DNA from: Candidatus Aegiribacteria sp.
GTDB taxonomy: Bacteria; Fermentibacterota; Fermentibacteria; Fermentibacterales; JCC-6
Direction: 5' to 3'
Assembly (NCBI GenBank): GCA_030638185.1
Contig: DAOWFD010000354.1
Location: 1 to 11,244, forward strand
DNA length: 11,244 bases
Positions within the stretch are counted from its first letter, which is position 1. Each line of letters begins with the position of its first letter. The translations under genes were made by a program, and so were the position numbers. A model generated the notes under the pieces. The model made no database searches and was not told where the DNA came from. It saw only the letters and a list, made by a program, of their open reading frames with translations. Below are positions 7,364-11,244 of this stretch, piece after piece.

Positions 7364-8085
7364 CGAGGTTGTCTTACGAAAAGGGATTTGATTCGAAGCC
7401 GGAGGGGAGTGAAAAGGGATTCAATAAACACTTGCAGCGAAACCTTGGAATCCCCGGTTTTCCTTTCTACGAAAACTATGGGCACTTCACCTATATCTGT
7501 ACCGTTCTTCCAGACATCGTAAAGGGTTTCTACAAGAAACGCGTACCCTGAGGATTTGATGTCCGAAGACAGGAGCAATGGGATCAATTCAGATTGAAAG
7601 CCTCTGAAGCCGCTTGTGCAGTCACTGAAAGGCATTCCGGTTAGTAACCTGATATACCGGTTCGCTGAATAACTGAGATTAAGTCTGATGATGGACCAGT
7701 TCAGTACGCTGACACCTTTCAGATATCTGGAACCCACCACAAAAACATGATCATCAAGCGCGCTGTCAATCTCCTTGAGGTGCATCGGCTGATGGGACAG
7801 ATCGGCATCCATCATGAATATCCTGTCCCAGCGGTCAGATTCATGAACCTTCTGGAAACCTTCTCTGTACGCCTGTCCCAGACCCTCCTTGGCCTTCCTG
7901 CTAAGCAACAGGACCCCTGGATCTTTTTCCATCAGGTTCTGAATCCGCTGCGCGGTTCCATCAGGTGAATTGTCGTCTATGAACATCATATCCCAGTTGT
8001 ATTCCCTGCGGATAGAGTCATAAAGAGGCTGGATATTATGTACTTCGTTGTACGTCGGAATGAGTATGATCCGGCGGTGTGTCAG
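7360..8085 (-). CDS. GT2 polyprenol-phosphate mannosyltransferase (DPM1-like), apparent CTG start
   Basis: A 241-residue GT-A fold enzyme of the dolichol/polyprenol-monophosphate mannose synthase type. It transfers a sugar, usually mannose from GDP-mannose, to a lipid phosphate at the inner face of the membrane. Motifs run in canonical order: IPTYNE at residues 9-14, IDDNSPDG at 36-43, DADLSHQP with D93-x-D95 for metal/nucleotide binding, GSRYLKG, CTSGFRGF, SSGYAF and a final ERKTGDSKVS. No C-terminal membrane domain is present, as in the catalytic-subunit-only form. The first ATG (7989) would cut off beta-strand 1 and IPTYNE. The frame opens only after a TGA at 8100-8098, leaving a CTG at 8085-8083 as the sole plausible start. 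It overlaps the efp stop as CTGA, with GAAAGAG 7 nt upstream. The sugar and lipid specificities are inferred from the family. Confidence 0.9.
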   Translation of the reverse strand: MTHRRIILIPTYNEVHNIQPLYDSIRREYNWDMMFIDDNSPDGTAQRIQNLMEKDPGVLLLSRKAKEGLGQAYREGFQKVHESDRWDRIFMMDADLSHQPMHLKEIDSALDDHVFVVGSRYLKGVSVLNWSIIRLNLSYSANRYIRLLTGMPFSDCTSGFRGFQSELIPLLLSSDIKSSGYAFLVETLYDVWKNGTDIGEVPIVFVERKTGDSKVSLQVFIESLFTPLRLRIKSLFVRQPR

Positions 8086-8645
8086 GACGAAACTCTTTCA
8101 AGGTAGCTGTCATTCCGTGTATCGATTCTTATAACATCCTTTTCCTGAATGAACAGCGGTACCTGAACCTTGAGCCCGGTCTGAAGGAAAGCGGGCTTCG
8201 AACCACCGCTTGCAGTATCCCCTTTCAATCCGGGGTCGGTTTTAACTACTTCTAGCTTAACAGTATCCGGAGGTTCAACCATAATTGGTTTATCATCAAC
8301 GAACGCAATCTTTACTTCGCTGTTCTCAATGAGGTATTTGGATGCATCTCCGACCAGATCGAAATCAAGATGTATCTGATCATAAGTATCGGGGTTCATG
8401 ACAACGAATTCAAGATCGGTCATGTAAAGCAGCTCCCAGATCCTGTGCTCTACTCTTACTTCGGTGACCTTCTCACCGGCTCTCCATGTGCGGTCGAGAA
8501 CCTTGCCTGAGAGTATCTCCTTCATTTTCGATCTTACGAATGCAGCCCCTTTCCCGGGGTTGACATGCTGAAATTCGACAATCTGGCAAAGCACTCCGCC
8601 TATATCAATAACCATACCACGCCTGAAATCGTTTGTGGTGGGCAC
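8082..8645 (-). CDS. efp: Translation elongation factor P
   Basis: A 187-residue EF-P of normal length with all three domains: an N-terminal KOW-like domain (NDFRRGMVI ... FQHVNPGKGAAFVR), a central OB domain and a C-terminal OB domain (VQVPLFIQEKDVIRIDTRNDSYLERV). It binds ribosomes stalled at polyproline stretches, between the P and E sites, and promotes peptide bond formation. The tip residue that is modified in many bacteria is Lys32 (PGKGAAF), so an arginine-rhamnosylated type is excluded. No modification enzyme gene is in the window. The start codon is GTG at 8645, with GGAGG 8 nt upstream. It begins 3 nt after the aroQ stop. The aroQ-efp linkage is common in bacteria; the Xaa-Pro peptidase gene often found between them is absent here. 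Confidence 0.97.
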   Translation of the reverse strand: MPTTNDFRRGMVIDIGGVLCQIVEFQHVNPGKGAAFVRSKMKEILSGKVLDRTWRAGEKVTEVRVEHRIWELLYMTDLEFVVMNPDTYDQIHLDFDLVGDASKYLIENSEVKIAFVDDKPIMVEPPDTVKLEVVKTDPGLKGDTASGGSKPAFLQTGLKVQVPLFIQEKDVIRIDTRNDSYLERVSS

Positions 8646-8648
8646 TGA

Positions 8649-9104
8649 TTATACCTCCGTTTTTTCGGCTAACTCGTACAGGATATCCATGGCGTGAAGA
8701 TAGCCTCTGATTCCTGCACCCGCTATGAACGCGTCCGCAGCTTTTGCGGTCACGAGGTTGTTTCTAAAGGACTCTCTTGAAAATACCCGGCTTATATGCA
8801 CTTCTACCACAGGACCGTCAAATGCTGTCAGAGCATCTATGATAGCTATTGAATAGTGAGAGTACGCTGCCGGATTGATGACTATACCAAGGGAACTGCC
8901 TGAAGCGCTGTTAATTGATCTGACAAGCTCACCCTCAACATCGGACTGGATGAAGTCCACCGTAAAACCATCCATGGAAGCCTTTTTCTCGATCATTTCC
9001 AAAAGCTCATCCTGGGTAGTGGTTCCGTAGTGTTCAGTCTCACGACTGCCGAGTTGAGAAAGATTTGGGCCATTTATGACAGTAATCGTACGGGAAGGTT
9101 TCAT
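8649..9104 (-). CDS. aroQ: Type II 3-dehydroquinate dehydratase (shikimate pathway)
   Basis: A 151-residue protein of the usual size for the dodecameric type II enzyme, which converts 3-dehydroquinate to 3-dehydroshikimate in the cytoplasm. Active-site residues are all present: R21 and Y26 of the mobile lid (LGSRETEHYG), N77 and H83 in INPAAYSHYS, E101 and H103 in VEVHIS, and R114 in the FR pair. The N-terminal VINGPNLSQLG strand is diagnostic. The segment usually QSNHEGEL reads QSDVEGEL, a position that also varies in characterised homologues. The ATG overlaps the TGA of the TPR gene as ATGA, so translation is probably coupled. It is followed after 3 nt by efp. Confidence 0.96.
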   Translation of the reverse strand: MKPSRTITVINGPNLSQLGSRETEHYGTTTQDELLEMIEKKASMDGFTVDFIQSDVEGELVRSINSASGSSLGIVINPAAYSHYSIAIIDALTAFDGPVVEVHISRVFSRESFRNNLVTAKAADAFIAGAGIRGYLHAMDILYELAEKTEV

Positions 9105-9790
9105 TCATCCTCAGCATCGTAGGATTCCAGTTTAAGGCTCTTGCATTCTTCGTCCGAGAAGAATCCAAGCAGGCTGTCCGGCGAGTTTCCCACGATAAAT
9201 AAGTCATCTTCCAGGGAATATTCGTCCGATTCCATCTCTACTGATTCTGAGAATGCTTCTTTGAGTATACCCTGGGACTCAAGTACTTTGTTCATTCTTT
9301 CAGTTTTTGGAAAAACATCATCTTCGTGTTCGGGTATGTCTTCCTCAGTCTCTGTTGCGATCTGTGTTGAAGAATTCTTCCTGGATCTGGCCTCCTCCAG
9401 TTTATCCCTGGCCTCCTCGTCCCCTGGATGCTCGAATAGATATTCTTCAAAATAGTTGACAGCTTCACTCCAATTTTCCTTCTGAAAGTGTATCTCCGCG
9501 AGGTTTACAAGCGCAACAAGGTTCTGCGGCTGCGTCGAGTTTACCACTGAGAAACTTTCCAAAGCCTTCTCAAGAAGGCCTGAATCCCGATAACATTTTG
9601 CGAGAACCACGGTTATGGAAATATTGTTCTTCCATCTTCTTAAACCGGTATCCGCCACTTGCCGGGATTCATCAAGCCTGCCCATGTGACGCAGAGTATC
9701 CGCAAGCCTTGCGCACAGCATTGGAGAAGGATTGCTGACCCATTCACTTTCAATCCTCTCAAGATCCTGTCTGGATATATCATCCGCCAT
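9101..9790 (-). CDS. Tetratricopeptide-repeat protein with acidic tail
   Basis: A 229-residue protein. The N-terminal part (about 17-140) holds three to four TPR-like helix pairs; the clearest is around residues 85-122 (NLVALVNLAEIHFQKENWSEA ...), with A, G, Y/F and P at the usual spacing. From about 143 on it is strongly acidic and low in hydrophobic residues, probably disordered, and ends in a short Leu/Phe-containing segment (DSLLGFFSDEECKSL) that could be a binding motif. No signal peptide or membrane helix is visible. It is probably a cytoplasmic adaptor. Its ATG lies 11 nt inside the 3' end of the DUF4837-like gene, with a G-rich ribosome site, and its stop overlaps the aroQ start. The partner is unknown. 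Confidence 0.82.
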   Translation of the reverse strand: MADDISRQDLERIESEWVSNPSPMLCARLADTLRHMGRLDESRQVADTGLRRWKNNISITVVLAKCYRDSGLLEKALESFSVVNSTQPQNLVALVNLAEIHFQKENWSEAVNYFEEYLFEHPGDEEARDKLEEARSRKNSSTQIATETEEDIPEHEDDVFPKTERMNKVLESQGILKEAFSESVEMESDEYSLEDDLFIVGNSPDSLLGFFSDEECKSLKLESYDAEDE

Positions 9791-10736
9791 TATATTCCCC
9801 CAGTATGAATGTATTCATAATAATCCAGCCTTCACGAATATACGGTTCCTTCTCACGGTGCTCGTGAAATATCTCCATATCAAGCAGGTATCTTCTTCCG
9901 TTACTTCTAAGAACATAACTTGTAAACGCGCCCGCATTCAGGTGCTCCGGATTTCTCCACATACCCAGAAGCTTCCAGCCATGAAGACCTCTCAGATCCA
10001 TGGACTGTACCTCAACAGATGATCTGTCAACGGAGTCGGCAGCCGCATCGTAGAAGTAATTCCTTGCAACCGCCTCTCTCCACACTACCGCCTCATCCGG
10101 AGATAGTACTACAGAATCATCGATCCACCTGATGGTCATCATTAGAAGGCACTTATCGGATACGTTCCGCTGATACTGGATAAATCCGGCTTCAGGATTC
10201 CACTCTTCAAGATGATACGATTTGGGTATATCCATACTGAACCCGAGTGTAAGAAGGCTGTCTATCCTCTCGGGGCTGCTCATCTGAGTTGATACGAAAC
10301 TCCCGTAGATATATGATGCAAGGTGATGGTTGTAAGTCTGTTCAAGCAGATTAGAAAGTGCATCTGTATCGGTGAACCCGGGCAGCACTATTCCCAGAAC
10401 AACCTGATCCTTCGCCCAGATATTCTCTCCGAGATAGATACCGTCGGACTCCTGAAGTTCATCGGGAAGCTGAAAACTGTTCTCGGTTATGAACAGAATC
10501 GTACGCCTTGTCTTGAGATCATCCCTGAAATTCTCTCTTGAGCAGGTGGAGAAAGCAAAGACATTCTCGGTATCCACTGTTATTACATGAAGCTGGATTT
10601 CCTCCAACAGATCGTCCATATCCTGCATATCAATATCAGGCTCGTAAACTATAAGAACTCCCTTTACAGGACCGGTTGCCGGCCCGGCACAGGCTGCCAG
10701 CAGAAGCAGGGCCGTCAGAAATACAAAATGCTTCAT
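9780..10736 (-). CDS. DUF4837-like lipoprotein
   Basis: A 318-residue predicted lipoprotein with a short signal peptide and lipobox LAAC (Cys16). The body begins with an alpha/beta-looking section (about 24-150), then an FxxDIPKSYHL segment near 190 and a C-terminal block with LRGLHGWKLLGMWRNPEH, AGAFTSYV and YLLDMEIFHEHREKEPYIRE. This order resembles DUF4837, a family of uncharacterised Bacteroidetes/FCB lipoproteins; I make the match from memory of the motif pattern, not from a search. It should sit in the periplasm or on the outer membrane. Its ATG overlaps the TGA of the upstream DUF948-like gene as ATGA. No catalytic motif is recognised. Confidence 0.75.
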   Translation of the reverse strand: MKHFVFLTALLLLAACAGPATGPVKGVLIVYEPDIDMQDMDDLLEEIQLHVITVDTENVFAFSTCSRENFRDDLKTRRTILFITENSFQLPDELQESDGIYLGENIWAKDQVVLGIVLPGFTDTDALSNLLEQTYNHHLASYIYGSFVSTQMSSPERIDSLLTLGFSMDIPKSYHLEEWNPEAGFIQYQRNVSDKCLLMMTIRWIDDSVVLSPDEAVVWREAVARNYFYDAAADSVDRSSVEVQSMDLRGLHGWKLLGMWRNPEHLNAGAFTSYVLRSNGRRYLLDMEIFHEHREKEPYIREGWIIMNTFILGEYNGG

Positions 10737-11095
10737 TTGTTTTTCCTCCTGGAGGAGAACAATGGTACAATATAACGTAGAAGAGTAACTGCCACAGGCA
10801 TGAAACGAACTGCTCCGTCGATAATCTGGGATGACCCTGCTTTACCGTTTATCCTGTTCAGAAGTGCGGTTGTTGCATTCGCTGTTATCCCTATATCCTC
10901 ACCGGTTTTTTCGATTTCCTGAACTGCCGAGGAAATGCGGGGGGTCAGCTCTTCTATTTCCCTGCCGAGAGACGAAAGCGTTCCCTTCATTTCACTTAGA
11001 GTTTTGTGCATTTTCAATACTATCGAAATGAAGAACCCTAAACCTATGAACAAGCCTGCAACACCTACAAGCTGAACAACAAATATTCCTTCCAT
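10733..11095 (-). CDS. DUF948-like small membrane protein with coiled coil
   Basis: A 120-residue protein with an N-terminal transmembrane helix (about 6-28), a helical stretch with coiled-coil-like heptads (about 29-75, KTLSEMKGTLSSLGREIEEL and onward), a Gly/Ser break, a second hydrophobic segment (about 94-112) and a very basic C-terminus (SSRRKNK). This resembles the DUF948/YtxG group of small general-stress or envelope proteins, but short sequences of this type match loosely. GGGAG lies about 6 nt before the ATG. It overlaps the lipoprotein gene downstream by 4 nt and is 43 nt from the stop of the partial gene upstream. Function is unknown. Confidence 0.75.
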   Translation of the reverse strand: MEGIFVVQLVGVAGLFIGLGFFISIVLKMHKTLSEMKGTLSSLGREIEELTPRISSAVQEIEKTGEDIGITANATTALLNRINGKAGSSQIIDGAVRFMPVAVTLLRYIVPLFSSRRKNK

Positions 11096-11138
11096 TTAAT
11101 GCTCCCATTCTATCCTATCTCATGAGCCATTATTCCTG

Positions 11139-11244
11139 CTACTGACCACTGATATCTACGATTTCAACACCCAGCTGCACCCTTCCTGAACCCTGGACAG
11201 GCCTATAGTAAGATAATCGATCATACACCATAATATAGGAATAC
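11139..11244 (-). CDS. C-terminal end of an unidentified gene (partial)
   Basis: An open frame enters from the right edge and ends at a TAG (11141-11139), giving about 35 residues that finish in GRVQLGVEIVDISGQ. The stop lies 43 nt before the DUF948-like gene, on the same strand, which is what an upstream operon member would look like. No terminator is visible between them. The fragment is too short to name a family and could also be chance. Confidence 0.4.
   Translation of the reverse strand, partial: YSYIMVYDRLSYYRPVQGSGRVQLGVEIVDISGQ

Noticed and set aside
7342..7551. Small plus-strand frame after the PBP4 gene
   Set aside because: It lies over the conserved 3' end of the glycosyltransferase on the other strand and shows no domain of its own.
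7360..7989. Glycosyltransferase starting at the ATG at 7989
   Set aside because: This would remove RIILIPTYNE, the first strand of the GT-A fold, although it is present and in frame just upstream.
8649..9104. AroQ as inactive because QSNHEGEL reads QSDVEGEL
   Set aside because: All known catalytic residues (R21, Y26, N77, H83, E101, H103, R114) are present, and this segment varies in active homologues such as the mycobacterial enzyme.
1..11244. CRISPR arrays, tRNA or rRNA genes, insertion sequences, attachment sites, riboswitches
   Set aside because: No spaced direct repeats, cloverleaf, transposase or terminal inverted repeats were seen, and intergenic space is too short for a typical riboswitch.

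Overview
The window looks like chromosome of an uncultured Gram-negative bacterium. Two proteins carry lipoprotein signal peptides (LSGC, LAAC), there is a periplasmic PBP4-type enzyme and a SurA/PrsA-like foldase, and one lipoprotein resembles DUF4837, a family I associate with the Bacteroidetes/FCB side of the tree. A deep FCB-type lineage (for example Fermentibacteria-like) is my best guess, at low confidence. There are no mobile elements, RNA genes or CRISPR arrays. Gene density is very high, and many genes overlap by 4 nt.

Layout. (1) 1-830, minus strand: a PEBP/YbhB-like protein followed by the N-terminal part of a class-V aminotransferase that runs off the left edge. A good sigma70-type promoter (868-895) precedes this pair. 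(2) 930-5920, minus strand: a four-gene run in the order PpiC-type foldase lipoprotein, zinc-ribbon membrane protein of unknown function, PM20D1/CPS1-like M20 metallopeptidase, CDF cation exporter. (3) 5921-6004: a short divergent intergenic region. (4) 6005-7363, plus strand: the only plus-strand gene, a PBP4/DacB-type D-Ala-D-Ala carboxypeptidase. Its stop codon overlaps the convergent stop of the next gene. (5) 7360-11244, minus strand: a compact operon in the order C-terminus of an unknown gene, DUF948-like membrane/coiled-coil protein, DUF4837-like lipoprotein, TPR protein, aroQ, efp, GT2 polyprenol-phosphate mannosyltransferase.

Most of the window is housekeeping: envelope protein folding, peptidoglycan trimming, metal export, the shikimate pathway, rescue of stalled ribosomes and sugar-lipid synthesis. 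The most unusual signal concerns translation starts. Two well-conserved genes (the glycosyltransferase and the aminotransferase) have no ATG, GTG or TTG that could give an intact N-terminus. Both instead have a CTG placed exactly in a CTGA overlap with the upstream stop codon, and each such start gives the expected family N-terminus. Three other junctions in the window use the ordinary ATGA overlap. This suggests CUG initiation by termination-reinitiation, or an atypical start-codon preference in this lineage.
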